Positions 25,001-36,655 are shown, numbered from the stretch's first letter. The stretch: 64,000 nt of DNA from Asticcacaulis solisilvae (GCF_017875235.1 NZ_JAGGMI010000007.1:62001-126000); one strand, 5' to 3'. Notes: generated from the sequence alone by a model not told the origin. Translations and numbers: made by a program.

Positions 25001-25434
25001 GGGAGGCGCCCGCAACTTGCGCGCGCCGGGGGGCTCCAGCCGTTTTTTTGGATGGATCGGCCGGTCTGGCCACTTCGTCCTGAGGCCGCCGCTTCTGGGG
25101 TTTCTTGACCTCATAAGCGTCTGGAAGGCTGTTACATCGTGCATGGGTTCGCCCCACGCGCGAAGAAAAGGGGATTTCGCACTCAGGACTAGCGGCCTGG
25201 GGAGTATCTGTAAGAGTTTGGTCTTTGTGTAAACGGCACAGAAGTGCCGGTGTACGAAGGCAGGATGCCGATCCTTTGTTGGGATGCGCATCCAGAGCTT
25301 GCGCCCAACACCTGGGCTAGGGTTTGCGCGGGGGCTTTATTTGCGGCTGACGTCAGGAGAACTCCTGTCCGTCAGGGAGGTCTGGGTATGTGTCGAGTAC
25401 AGGGTATAGGGCAAATGGTTGGGGCGATAAAAAA
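25001..25434 (+). other. Long structured leader upstream of dnaA, no convincing gene
   Basis: About 430 bases are G-rich and non-coding. They contain a series of hairpins: CGGCAC-agaa-GTGCCG (25234-25249), TGTTGGG...CCCAACA (25277-25310) enclosing the palindrome GGATGCGCATCC, and the nested CTGAC/GTCAG (25347-25375) enclosing CAGGAG-aa-CTCCTG (25354-25367). The last ends about 60 bases before the dnaA ATG. It could be a regulatory 5' leader or a separate small RNA. A minus-strand frame at 24950-25291 looks spurious. Confidence 0.5.
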
Positions 25435-26883
25435 ATGCCAAGCATGACAAGCTGGTCGCCGATCCTACCTGAGACGGTATGGTCTAAAGTGGCGCCCGTT
25501 CTTCGCCGCGAGTTGGGCGAAGGCGCTTATAACTCCTATGTCGCACCGTCGAGTGTGCGGCCGGGCCTTTACGGCGATCCGGTTCTGGTGACGCCGACGG
25601 CCTATGCGCGCGACTGGATTTCGCGCAATGCCATTCGCCGGGCGCAGGAGCTGTGGTCGCAACACGACCCGGATTCGCGGATTCTCGATGTCAAATCGCG
25701 CGTCGAATACGAAGACCAGGCCCGCACGACCGGCCAGCCTGTGCCGGCGGCAACCGCTCAGGTCGTCAGTGCGCCGATCCAGATGCCCGCTGTCGTTCAG
25801 GACATCCGTCCGGCCGTGCCGACACCGGTATCGCGCATCAATGGCCTGCAGGACCGCCTGACCTTCGAAAGCTTCGTCTCGGGCCGCGGCAACGAATTTG
25901 CCTACACCATGTCGCGTCAGGTGGCGTCGTGGGCCGACGGGCACTTCAATCCGGTGTTTTTTCACGGCCCCTATGGCTACGGCAAGACCCACCTGCTGAA
26001 CGCCATCGGCTGGGAAGCGCATGCGCGCCGACCCGACGCCCGTATCGTCTATCTGACGGCTGAAAAGTTCACCTCGACCTTCGTCAAGGCCTTGATGGAC
26101 AAGTCGACGGCGGCGTTCAAGGATGAAATCCGTGGCGCTGACCTGCTGCTGGTGGACGATGTCCACTTCATCGGCGGCAAGACGTCGTCGCAGGAAGAGC
26201 TGTTCCATACCCTGACCTCGCTGATCGAAAACAATCGCCGCGTGGTCTTCACTGCCGACCGTCCGCCATCGCAGCTGACCGAGATTGAGGCGCGCCTGCG
26301 TTCGCACCTGTCGTCGGGCCTGGTCTGTGCGCTGGACGTGGCCGATCAGTCGCTGCGTATCGGCATTATCGAGCGCAAGCTGGCGCAACTGGTCCAGAGG
26401 GGTCAGGCGTCGGGGCAGAATCCGCGGGGGGATGTAATGCAATTTCTGGCCGAGCGTGTGCCGGGGTCGATCCGCGAGCTTGAAGGCGCGGTGAATACCC
26501 TGGTGGCGTCCGCCGGCCCTCGTCTTGGGAGTTTGACTTTGGAAGAAGCCATGGCTTTGCTGCAACCGAACCTGAAAGTATCGGTGGAGCGGCGCGTAAC
26601 CGTCGATGAAATCCAGAAGCTGACCGCCGATCATTTCGGCCTGAAGCAGGCGGACCTTCTGTCGGAGCGCCGGACCCGCAGCGTGGCGCGTCCGCGTCAG
26701 GTGGCCATGTGGCTGTGCAAGCAGCATACGACACGGTCCTATCCGGACATCGGCCGCCGGTTCGGTGGCCGTGACCACACGACGGTTCTGCATGCCGTGA
26801 AGAAGGTCGAGGAACTACTGACGTCGGATGACCAGATCGCGCGCGATGTTGAGGCGCTGACGAGGAAATTGCGGAGTAACTAA
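25435..26883 (+). CDS. dnaA: Chromosomal replication initiator DnaA
   Basis: The 482-residue AAA+ initiator has an N-terminal DnaB/DiaA-contact domain (WSKVAPVLRRELG) and a variable linker (~90-135). Walker A is GPYGYGKT (178-185) and Walker B is LLLVDDVHF. The C-terminal helix-turn-helix has the signature GGRDHTTVLHAV that reads DnaA boxes. ATG 25435 follows GGGG with ~10 bases spacing; a second ATG at 25444 is possible, and a GTG at 25390 has no ribosome site. The gene lies between rpsT and dnaN. Confidence 0.97.
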   Translation: MPSMTSWSPILPETVWSKVAPVLRRELGEGAYNSYVAPSSVRPGLYGDPVLVTPTAYARDWISRNAIRRAQELWSQHDPDSRILDVKSRVEYEDQARTTGQPVPAATAQVVSAPIQMPAVVQDIRPAVPTPVSRINGLQDRLTFESFVSGRGNEFAYTMSRQVASWADGHFNPVFFHGPYGYGKTHLLNAIGWEAHARRPDARIVYLTAEKFTSTFVKALMDKSTAAFKDEIRGADLLLVDDVHFIGGKTSSQEELFHTLTSLIENNRRVVFTADRPPSQLTEIEARLRSHLSSGLVCALDVADQSLRIGIIERKLAQLVQRGQASGQNPRGDVMQFLAERVPGSIRELEGAVNTLVASAGPRLGSLTLEEAMALLQPNLKVSVERRVTVDEIQKLTADHFGLKQADLLSERRTRSVARPRQVAMWLCKQHTTRSYPDIGRRFGGRDHTTVLHAVKKVEELLTSDDQIARDVEALTRKLRSN

Positions 26884-27015
26884 TGGGGTTTGGGGCCAAG
26901 TAACGTTTCTTGGGGCCCCAAGCCTTTCCCTATCTTTTTCCGCCCCTTGCCCCGAAGGGGCAGGGGCGAAAAAAGATAAGACAATGTTTGTGGGGTCACG
27001 GACCCCACACCCCAT
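26883..27015. repeat. Cloverleaf inverted-repeat element, family 2 copy D, between dnaA and dnaN
   Basis: It starts on the last base of the dnaA stop codon. The outer arm ATGGGGTTTGGGGCC pairs with the right end GACCCCACACCCCAT. The left arm holds TTGGGGCC-type hairpins and the right arm GTGGGGTC-acg-GACCCCAC. The tip is TATCTTTTTCCGCCCCTTGCCCC pairing with GGGGCAGGGGCGAAAAAAGATA around GAAG. Bases 26987-27013 are identical to 9795-9821 in copy B. It may act as terminator or attenuator for dnaN expression. Confidence 0.85.
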
Positions 27016-27101
27016 TTGATATTCGCGCAAAATCCTCTAATGTCCGCCCCCCGACGGCAGAATACCCTCGGGCGAATCGAGCAAAACAGGACTCCGTAGA
27101 G

Positions 27102-28223
27102 ATGCAATTCACGATCGAACGTGGCGCGCTTCTGAAAGCGCTGGGCCATGTCCAAAGCGTCGTCGAACGCCGCAACACCATCCCCATACTGTCGAACGTC
27201 CTGTTGTCGGCCGAACCGGGCACCGTGTCCTTTTCAGCGACCGACCTTGACATGGAAATCGTCGATACGGCCGATGCCACCGTCCAGGTGCCGGGCCAGA
27301 TCACCGCGCCCGCCCACACCCTCTACGAAATCGTCCGCAAACTGCCCGAAGGCGCCGACGTCGAACTGCGCTATGCCGCCGGTGACGATCCCCGCCTGGC
27401 CGTTTCCGCCGGCCGTTCGCGCTTTGCCCTGCCGGTCCTGCCGGCCGGCGATTTCCCGATCATGTCGAGCGACCACGAAGGCGTCACCTACCAGATCCTG
27501 CGTGATGACCTGAAGCGCCTGATCGACAAGACGCGCTTCGCCGTCTCGACCGAAGAAACCCGCTATTATCTCAACGGCATGTACCTGCACACCCTGGCCG
27601 AGGAAGGCTCCAGCTACCTGCGCGCCGTGGCGACCGATGGTCACCGCCTGGCCCTGGCCGAAATGCCCGCGCCCGAAGGCGCCATGGGCGGCGCCGGCAT
27701 CATCGTCCCGCGGAAAACGGTCGATCAGGCGCGCCGCCTGCTCGATGATGGCACCGGCTATGTCGACCTGACCGTCAGTCCGGCCAAGATCCGCTTCCAG
27801 TTCGGCAATGCCTCGCTGACGTCAAAGATCATCGATGGCTCCTTCCCGGACTATGGCCGCGTCATTCCGCGCGGCAATGACAAGGTCATGCTGGTCGATA
27901 CCGGCGTGCTGGCCAAGGCCGTGGACCGCGTCTCGACCATCTCGGCGGAAAAGTCGCGTTCAGTGAAGATGGCGATCGAAAGTGGCCGCCTGACCCTCAG
28001 CGTGCGCAATATCGAAGCCGGTCAGGCCGTCGAAGAAGCCGAGATCGACTATGACAACGAGTCGCTCGATATCGGCTTTAACGCCCGCTATATCCTGGAC
28101 GTCATGGGGCAGATCGGCGGTGATACGGTCGAACTGCGCTTCTCGGATGCCTCGTCGCCGACCCTGGTGCTCGACCCGGCGGACAATGGCGTCCAGTACG
28201 TGCTGATGCCGCTGCGCGTCTAA
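27102..28223 (+). CDS. dnaN: DNA polymerase III beta clamp DnaN
   Basis: The 373-residue sliding clamp begins MQFTIERGALLKALGHVQSVVERRNTIPIL and ends NGVQYVLMPLRV, matching the usual beta-clamp ends. It has three topologically similar domains of ~125 residues. It encircles DNA and tethers Pol III and other partners at the fork. The start is chosen as the only one giving the conserved N-terminus; a longer in-frame extension would translate the upstream inverted repeat. Confidence 0.97.
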   Translation: MQFTIERGALLKALGHVQSVVERRNTIPILSNVLLSAEPGTVSFSATDLDMEIVDTADATVQVPGQITAPAHTLYEIVRKLPEGADVELRYAAGDDPRLAVSAGRSRFALPVLPAGDFPIMSSDHEGVTYQILRDDLKRLIDKTRFAVSTEETRYYLNGMYLHTLAEEGSSYLRAVATDGHRLALAEMPAPEGAMGGAGIIVPRKTVDQARRLLDDGTGYVDLTVSPAKIRFQFGNASLTSKIIDGSFPDYGRVIPRGNDKVMLVDTGVLAKAVDRVSTISAEKSRSVKMAIESGRLTLSVRNIEAGQAVEEAEIDYDNESLDIGFNARYILDVMGQIGGDTVELRFSDASSPTLVLDPADNGVQYVLMPLRV

Positions 28224-28253
28224 AAAGATATCAGATGGCAGGCTTAAGCTCTT

Positions 28254-28411
28254 TTCGCCCTCCCCATTTATGGGGAGGGGGGACCGTCGCTTGCGACGGT
28301 GGGCGGGGCTTTCTTCATATTCAATGCGCTCTGAGTCTGGCTATTTCTTCCATTAGGCCCCGCCCACCATTCTTCGGATGGTCCCTCCTCCCCATGAATG
28401 GGGAGGGCGAA
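28254..28411. repeat. Long inverted-repeat element between dnaN and recF
   Basis: The outer arms TTCGCCCTCCCCATT and AATGGGGAGGGCGAA pair perfectly. Inner blocks GGTGGGCGGGGC (about 28300) and GCCCCGCCCACC (about 28358) pair across the centre. Each arm also folds on itself (CTCCCCATTTATGGGGAG at left, CTCCCCATGAATGGGGAG at right). It has the same three-leaf architecture as the others. The upstream gap to dnaN is only 30 bp. Confidence 0.85.
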
Positions 28412-28466
28412 GACGTTACTGCTTCTAGGCAACGCGTTCTGAAATTGGGCGAAGGAAGACCAATTC

Positions 28467-29579
28467 GTGTCTAGCGCCCTCCAGTCCCTGTCCCTGACCG
28501 AGTTCCGCTCCTATGAACGGCTCGACTTCGCCGTCGATGGCCGCAGCGTCTACCTCTATGGACAAAACGGCGCCGGCAAGACCAACCTGCTCGAAGCCAT
28601 CAGCGTCCTCAATCCCGGCAAGGGCCTGCGTGGCGCGGGCTTCAGCGATCTCGGCCGCCGTCTCCCCCACGAAGCGCATGGCCGCGCCTGGGGTGTTGCC
28701 GCGAAGTTCGGCGAGGGCGAGGACGAAACCCATCTCGGCACCGGCTCCGACCCGCGCGATCTGAACAAGCGAGTGGTCAGGCTCGACGGCCAGAACGTCA
28801 CCGCCGCGCGCCTCCTTGAGCACGTCCGGCTGATCTGGCTGACTCCGGCGCAGGACCGCCTGTTCATCGAATCGCGCTCCGAACGCCTGCGTTTTTTCGA
28901 CCGCCTGACCTTTGCCGCGGAACACCGCCATGCCGCTGTCGTCACCGCCTACGAGAAGGCTCTACGCGAACGCCTGAAGCTCCTGACCGATGGCCCCGCC
29001 GACGACGCCTGGCTGTCCCTGCTGGAACAGAAGCTGGCCGAAACCGGCACGCAGATGATCGAAGCGCGCCGTCGCGCCACCATCGCGCTCCAGGCCGAGA
29101 TCGAACAGCACCAGGGGCCGTTCCCCAAGGCCGATCTCCTTCTCGCCGGTGATATTGAAGATCCCGACCTCAATACCTATATTATCAATGGCTTCCGGCA
29201 ATCGCGCAGCCGCGATAGCGCGGCCGGCCGGTCGCTGTTCGGGCCACACCGCATGGACTTTTCGGTCATCCACCGGGACAAGAACCGTCCCGCCGCCGAA
29301 GGGTCCACGGGAGAGCAAAAGGCGCTCCTGCTCAATATCATCCTGGCGCAGGGCGCGCGTCTGGCGAAGGACAAAACCTCGGCAAGACCGATATTGCTGC
29401 TGGACGAAGTGGCGGCGCATCTCGACCCTGCGCGCCGGCACGCTCTGTTTGACGAGACCCATGCTTTGGGCCTACAAACCTTCTTTACAGGGACCGATTT
29501 GGGCCTGTTCGACGGCCTTTCGAACCGCGCGCTGGGTGTGCGCGTAGAAGGCGGTCAATTTGTTGATTTTACTGAGTAA
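28467..29579 (+). CDS. recF: DNA replication/repair protein RecF
   Basis: The 370-residue SMC-like ATPase loads RecA at gaps. Walker A is GQNGAGKT (32-39), with NLLEAIS after it. The ABC signature region is GSTGEQKALLL and Walker B/D-loop is LLLLDEVAAHLD. It starts at GTG 28467 with AAGGAAG 9 bases upstream. gyrB begins on the base after its stop, so the two are co-transcribed and probably coupled. Confidence 0.96.
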   Translation: MSSALQSLSLTEFRSYERLDFAVDGRSVYLYGQNGAGKTNLLEAISVLNPGKGLRGAGFSDLGRRLPHEAHGRAWGVAAKFGEGEDETHLGTGSDPRDLNKRVVRLDGQNVTAARLLEHVRLIWLTPAQDRLFIESRSERLRFFDRLTFAAEHRHAAVVTAYEKALRERLKLLTDGPADDAWLSLLEQKLAETGTQMIEARRRATIALQAEIEQHQGPFPKADLLLAGDIEDPDLNTYIINGFRQSRSRDSAAGRSLFGPHRMDFSVIHRDKNRPAAEGSTGEQKALLLNIILAQGARLAKDKTSARPILLLDEVAAHLDPARRHALFDETHALGLQTFFTGTDLGLFDGLSNRALGVRVEGGQFVDFTE

Positions 29580-32051
<2,472 letters not shown>

Positions 32052-32120
32052 CCAGGGTCTCGGACCCTGGACCCATAAGTTTTGTTCTTTCACCCCGTCA
32101 GGCATCTGGCGGGGTGTTTG
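32052..32120 (+). terminator. Double hairpin terminator after gyrB
   Basis: CCAGGGT-ctcgg-ACCCTGG (32052-32070) is followed by CACCCCGTCAG-gcat-CTGGCGGGGTG (32091-32116) and TTTG. The second hairpin with its short T-run is the more likely terminator. Confidence 0.75.
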
Positions 32121-32153
32121 CTTTGTGGGCGCGACTCATGATGGTGTGACGCT

Positions 32154-32702
32154 ATGACAATCGACCTTCTTGCCCGTTATGCGTCGCGCTTTGCCGATGA
32201 GCGCGATACCGTCCTGCGCAGTCGGGAGGTACTTGGAAACGTGCCGGATATGCTGGCGCGATCGAGCTTTCCGGCCCATGTGACGGCGTCGGTGCTGATC
32301 GTCCAGGGCGATGCATTGCTGACCATCTGGCATCCGTTTCTGAAGGCATGGATACAGCCCGGCGGCCACGTCGATCCCGGCGAAACGGTTGTCGAGGCCG
32401 CCCTGCGTGAGGCGCGCGAAGAAACCGGTCTCGACTGCGAGCTGATCGAAGACGAGCCTTTCGATATCGACTGCCTGCTGGTGCCGGCCAATGCCAAGAA
32501 GGGTGAGCCCGAGCACTGGCATATCGATTTCCGCTACCTGATGCGGCCGGTGGCTGAAGTCGGCGAGCCGGAACTGCCGACCGCCTGTATTCCATTCCGC
32601 CATCTTGGCGATATGTCGCCGTCCCTGGCGCGGTTGGCCATCAAGATGGAAAAGCACCTGAAGGTGAATCGGTCACTCGCCTTTGACGCGATAAATTCAT
32701 AG
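32154..32702 (+). CDS. Nudix hydrolase
   Basis: The 182-residue protein has a complete Nudix box from Gly71 to Leu93: G-x5-E-x7-REAREETG. This is the Mg2+-dependent site that hydrolyses nucleoside diphosphates linked to another group. [18 protein letters not shown] just before it is typical. The N-terminal ~40 residues form a helical extension. Substrate cannot be predicted. It lies 30 bp after the gyrB terminator. Confidence 0.9.
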   Translation: MTIDLLARYASRFADERDTVLRSREVLGNVPDMLARSSFPAHVTASVLIVQGDALLTIWHPFLKAWIQPGGHVDPGETVVEAALREAREETGLDCELIEDEPFDIDCLLVPANAKKGEPEHWHIDFRYLMRPVAEVGEPELPTACIPFRHLGDMSPSLARLAIKMEKHLKVNRSLAFDAINS

Positions 32703-32750
32703 GCCTGTCATTGCCCGCGTGTTACCTTCCGGGTGTCGCGGGAGGCTGAC

Positions 32751-33791
32751 ATGATCTACTATTCCGGCATCAAGACAATCAACGATCCGGCCGAACGGGC
32801 TCGGACCATCAAGGGCATCAAGAGCTTACGCAAAGCGCTGAACGCCGAGATTCCGGCGCGCAGCATGAGCGACTCTCTGCTGATGGCGACGTGGAACATC
32901 CGCGAATTCGACTCCGGCAAATACGGCTTCCGCGAAGAGGAATGCTACTACTATATCGCTGAGATCCTCAGCCGGTTCGACATCATCGCCGTCCAGGAAC
33001 TGCGCGAGGGCCTCTATCCGCTGCAACACCTGAAGACGCTGTTGGGCAGCTGGTGGGACTACATCGTCACGGACGTGACGCTGGGCACATCCGGCAATTC
33101 CGAGCGCATGGCCTATCTGTTCGACAAGCGCAAGGTGAACTGCACCGGGCTGGCGGCCGAATTCGTCCTGCCGAACCAGAAGGGCGTCGATGTTCCGCCG
33201 GTGCAACTGGCGCGCTCGCCCTATATTGCCGGTTTCCACGCCGGCTGGGCGTATTTTACGCTCGTCACCGTCCACATCTATTACGGTGACAGCGTCAAGG
33301 ACGATCCACGCCGCGTCCAGGAAATCACTGATCTCGCGGCGACGCTCGCCAAATACGCCCCGCGCTTTTCCGGCGCCCCGCAATATCGGCCCGGCGAAGA
33401 CCCCGTTGGCAGCGACCTGATCATCCTTGGCGATTTCAATATCTTCAATCGCAAGGACGTGACCATGGAGGCGATCACCAAGGCCGGATTCGAAGTGCCG
33501 GAAGCCTTGCAGGCCATCCCGGGGAGCAATGTCGACAAGTCGAAGCACTACGACCAGATCGCCTATCTCGACAAGCTCAAGCGCCTGAAGCCGACCGGCC
33601 GCGCCGGCGTGTTCGACTTTTATGAGCACGTCTACCGGCTCGAGGACGAGACCGATTATGCCGAAGCGCGCAAGACCAAGCCCGGCCGCAGCTTCAAGGA
33701 TTGGCGCACCTACCGCATGAGCGACCACCTGCCAATGTGGATCGAATTCGGCATCGACGACAGCGACGCCTATATCGATACGCTGATCTAG
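32751..33791 (+). CDS. Endonuclease/exonuclease/phosphatase-family protein
   Basis: This 346-residue protein has the EEP fold motifs in order: ATWNIREF (Asn), IAVQELREG (metal Glu), HIYYGDS, ILGDFNIFN (catalytic Asp and Asn) and SDHLPMWIEF (catalytic Asp-His). The family cuts phosphodiesters or phosphomonoesters with Mg2+. No signal peptide is visible, so it probably acts in the cytoplasm. GGAGG stands 5-9 bases before the ATG. Its TAG stop overlaps that of the convergent OmpA-family gene through the shared CTAG at 33788-33791. Confidence 0.87.
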   Translation: MIYYSGIKTINDPAERARTIKGIKSLRKALNAEIPARSMSDSLLMATWNIREFDSGKYGFREEECYYYIAEILSRFDIIAVQELREGLYPLQHLKTLLGSWWDYIVTDVTLGTSGNSERMAYLFDKRKVNCTGLAAEFVLPNQKGVDVPPVQLARSPYIAGFHAGWAYFTLVTVHIYYGDSVKDDPRRVQEITDLAATLAKYAPRFSGAPQYRPGEDPVGSDLIILGDFNIFNRKDVTMEAITKAGFEVPEALQAIPGSNVDKSKHYDQIAYLDKLKRLKPTGRAGVFDFYEHVYRLEDETDYAEARKTKPGRSFKDWRTYRMSDHLPMWIEFGIDDSDAYIDTLI

Positions 33792-35119
33792 AAGCTGACG
33801 TCGATCGTGGTGCGGCGGTTCTTGGCGTTGGCGACGCCGTCGCGGGTCTTTACGGCCAGGTCCTTCTCGCCCTTCCAGCGGACGGTGATGGCGGACGAGG
33901 GTATGCCTTCCGCCTTGAGGCCCCCGGCCACGACATTGGCGCGTTTGCGCGACAGGGCCATGTTGTAGGCGGCCGAGCCTGAGGTATCGGCATGTCCGGT
34001 AACCGTCAGCTTGGGCGCCGGCGCCGACTTTGCGTACTGCGCGGCGGTGGTGATGACCGACTGCGCGGCGGCGTTGAGGCGCAGGCTGTTGAGCGGGAAA
34101 TAGACCGTGTACTGACTGGGCGCCGGAATCGCCATCACCGGCGGTTGCGCGTCGGACGCGGCGGAGTTTGTCGGTGCGGCGGGTCCGGCCGGCGCAGGCA
34201 GGGCGGCGACTGCGACGGGCGCGGACGGAACCGGCGCCGGGCTGGAGGCCTGCGCCACCGGGGCAGGGTTGACCGACAAGGCATTGGGCACGCCGGCATT
34301 GGCTTGGCTGAGGGGCGCAGCTGGCGCCGAGGCCACGGACGACGGGCGTGACTTGACTGGCGCGCCGAAGCTCCAGCGCAGGCCGACGCTTAAGCTGTGG
34401 TCGCTGAAATGGCCGGCGGCCTTGGCGGTGTAGGTGTCGATCACCGGGCCCGAGGCGTTCGGCGGTGTATGTGTGTCCGTCACGGCGACATCGTAGGATG
34501 TGTTGCCGGTCCGCATGAAGCGGTAGATCATATCGAAGTTCAGGCGCTTGGTCAGGCGCCAACTGGCGCCGGCAAGGACCTGGGCGGCGGGCACGGTCTG
34601 CTCGGACGACACGCTGTAGGTGCGGGCGTGGCCGTTGGTGCTCGATGGCCCCGAATAGGTCGTCTTGGCCTGCACGACGCCGGCGCCGATGCCGACGAAG
34701 GGATGCAGCGGCAAGTCGGGCCGGATATCGTAGATGAGGTTGACCATGGCCGAGGCCTTGTCGACCTTGCCGATGCCGGGATTGCTTTCGCCCGACAGGC
34801 CATCGGTAATGGCGCCCGGGCGCGTGCCGAACTCGGCTTCGGCGCGGAGATTGGGCGTGAACTGGTAGCCGAGGCGGGCGAAGCCGGCGGCGCCGCGGTC
34901 GATCTTCAGCGACGCTTCGTCGCCGAGCGGCGTGACGGAAGACGACGAGGCGGTGCCTTGCAAGGTGACGTCAGTGATGTCGAGCGTCTGTGTCGCGCCG
35001 GGTGTCTGGCCGGCTTCGACGGCGGCATACCAGCCGATATGGGTGTCGGCGGAGGCGGTGTGCGCCAGTGCGGCCCCGGCCAAGGTCATGGCCGTGCCTG
35101 CCAGAAGTTTCAGTTTCAT
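33788..35119 (-). CDS. OmpA-family outer-membrane protein
   Basis: The 443-residue protein has a signal peptide (MKLKLLAGTAMTLAGAALAHTASA) and an N-terminal OmpA-like beta-barrel of about 220 residues (IGWYAAVEAG, ARLGYQFTPNLRAEAEFG, LSVGLRWSFG). An Ala/Pro-rich linker (~230-315) follows. The C-terminal OmpA domain binds peptidoglycan (VTGHADTSGSAAYNMALSRKRA, NRRTTIDV). It anchors the outer membrane to the wall. ATG 35119 is preferred for spacing to AGGCGG; ATG 35128 is possible. Ends convergently with the EEP gene. Confidence 0.93.
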   Translation of the reverse strand: MKLKLLAGTAMTLAGAALAHTASADTHIGWYAAVEAGQTPGATQTLDITDVTLQGTASSSSVTPLGDEASLKIDRGAAGFARLGYQFTPNLRAEAEFGTRPGAITDGLSGESNPGIGKVDKASAMVNLIYDIRPDLPLHPFVGIGAGVVQAKTTYSGPSSTNGHARTYSVSSEQTVPAAQVLAGASWRLTKRLNFDMIYRFMRTGNTSYDVAVTDTHTPPNASGPVIDTYTAKAAGHFSDHSLSVGLRWSFGAPVKSRPSSVASAPAAPLSQANAGVPNALSVNPAPVAQASSPAPVPSAPVAVAALPAPAGPAAPTNSAASDAQPPVMAIPAPSQYTVYFPLNSLRLNAAAQSVITTAAQYAKSAPAPKLTVTGHADTSGSAAYNMALSRKRANVVAGGLKAEGIPSSAITVRWKGEKDLAVKTRDGVANAKNRRTTIDVSF

Positions 35120-35319
35120 CCCCACCATGCCGCCTAAGTCCGTCTACTCATTCAGAAAATGAGCGGGCAAGATATCACAGTCCTGTCAATAGACACGGCT
35201 GGACACGCAACAGCCGAAGATTCCGGCCAGGCGCGGCAAATATACGTCGCTCGACGCCACAGGCGGGTAAAGTGGCTGGCCGGTTTTCACCGTCCAGCCG
35301 AATCCGTCTCACTTTGAAG

Positions 35320-36060
35320 TTATTGCTTCTTCTTGACGTCGTCTTCCTTGGCGACGGCGCGGTCTTCGGCATTAAAGGTCACGGGCGCGGACGCGGCACT
35401 GGAACCATAGTCGCGGCTCTTTTTCGCCAGGCGCCGCATGGTCGATGTCATGCCGTCCTTGCCGACCGCCATGGTTTTTTCGGTCGAAACACCCATGGCG
35501 CCGGCATCGGTGAACCTGGCGAATTCGGCGCCCAGGAAGACGACCTCCCAGCCCCTGGCGCGGGCGCGGTCGAGCGCGGCGCGTGCTCCTCCTTGAGTGA
35601 CCTCGCGGCTGGAATTCTCCTCGCCGTCGGTCATGATAACCAGGATGGTCTTCTTCGGGTTGTCCTGCTCGGCGATCGAAACTATGCGGCCGATGGCGTC
35701 GTAAAGCGGCGTCATACCGCGCGGGCTGGCCTCGGCCGTCGTGACATTGCGCCAGCCGGTCGCGGGCACTTTTTTGCGCAGCACGTCGAACTGCAGGCCG
35801 TTCTGGGCGTCAAAGACAGCCAGCGTGACATTGGTGCGCAAGGCGCCGTCACCCTCGCCCAGGGCTTCGGCATAGGCATTGACTGAGGTCAGGGCCTCGT
35901 CCCAGATGTCCTGCATCGAGCCGGTGCGGTCGAGCAGGATATAGGTGTTGACGCTGGCGTTCGGGGCAATGCGCGTGGTGGCTTCGGCGTGGGCGAGCAC
36001 CGGGCTGACCGCGAGCGGCATTGCCGCCAGGGCTAAGGACAGCCAAAGGAATTTGGGCAT
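35320..36060 (-). CDS. Exported von Willebrand factor A domain protein
   Basis: The 246-residue protein starts MPKFLWLSLALAAMPLAVSPVLAHA, a Sec signal peptide, with GGAGG well placed before the ATG at 36060. The vWA domain fills most of the rest: ILLDRTGSMQDIW is a MIDAS-like DxTxS, GMTPLYDAIG gives the MIDAS Thr and IMTDGEENS the last Asp. A lysine/aspartate-rich C-terminal tail (EDDVKKKQ) follows. Such proteins bind partner proteins through a metal ion in the periplasm. Partner unknown. Confidence 0.85.
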   Translation of the reverse strand: MPKFLWLSLALAAMPLAVSPVLAHAEATTRIAPNASVNTYILLDRTGSMQDIWDEALTSVNAYAEALGEGDGALRTNVTLAVFDAQNGLQFDVLRKKVPATGWRNVTTAEASPRGMTPLYDAIGRIVSIAEQDNPKKTILVIMTDGEENSSREVTQGGARAALDRARARGWEVVFLGAEFARFTDAGAMGVSTEKTMAVGKDGMTSTMRRLAKKSRDYGSSAASAPVTFNAEDRAVAKEDDVKKKQ

Positions 36061-36550
36061 GACGACCTCCTGTTGTGGCGAGGTCCATCTGTGTTCCCTG
36101 CCCCGCCGTCTACAGAAGAGCACGTCGTTTTCGTCCGGCGCATGTCGAAATAACGGCGTTCCGAATACATTTTGCGGGCGGAATTGTGTTGAGATGGATG
36201 GTTAGGGCGCAGAAGGATTAAGGAGATTGTACCTCGCCCTCCCTGCTTCACGGTGAGGGCGAAGTATGACTTACTTTGGTTCCAAGCATGCGTGCACGGC
36301 TTCGTGCGCGTTTGTGAATTTCGTGTGAATGAAGAATTTGCTATAGTAAATGCACGGGAAATGGCCCGTATTAACTCCCTGGACTCTTGTCAAAGGGCGA
36401 CACGGCGTCAGAGCAGACGGCCATATCATCAAAGGGTATGGAGAAAACGTCAGGCTAAAGCGCCACTATGAAAGACCCTCCGATTTATTCGGAGGGTCTT
36501 CGTCATTCAGGGTACCTATTTTGTCGCGCTTTTTCCCGAAAGCCGCTTAG
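36061..36550. other. Gene-free region with one strong hairpin
   Basis: No convincing gene lies here. A strong perfect hairpin AAGACCCTCCGA (36472-36483) - ttat-type loop - TCGGAGGGTCTT (36489-36500) stands alone. On the minus strand it is followed by TTTC. The plus-strand stretch 36253-36471 can be read as an open frame but has no homology or ribosome site. A small RNA ending at the hairpin is possible but unproven. Confidence 0.45.
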
Positions 36551-36552
36551 AG

Positions 36553-36655
36553 CGATATGACGAAAAGTGTGAAGCGGTTTTCGCCATAAATATCGCGACA
36601 AAGCAAAAACTTAGATCGGGATGATTGCTTCCATCTAAAATCATTCCGATCTAGT
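36553..36655. repeat. Two-hairpin alphaproteobacterial intergenic repeat
   Basis: The first hairpin is GCGATAT-gac-GAAAA...TTTTC-gcca-taAATATCGC (36553-36598), enclosing GTGTGAAGCGG. The second is AGATCGGGATGA...TCATTCCGATCT (36612-36653). The layout matches the copy at 39709-39811. It abuts the stop of the first halogenase gene and may end its transcript. Confidence 0.7.

Noticed and set aside
24950-25291. 113-codon minus-strand frame in the dnaA leader
   Set aside because: No ribosome site, no similarity and codon use unlike its neighbours; the hairpins explain the region better.
32826-34562. Long minus-strand frame across the EEP and OmpA genes
   Set aside because: It crosses two well-supported genes and its sequence is low-complexity Arg/Gly/Ala, typical of an antisense shadow.
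36253-36471. 72-codon plus-strand frame in the gap before the halogenase genes
   Set aside because: Start lacks a ribosome site and composition is unlike coding DNA of this window.
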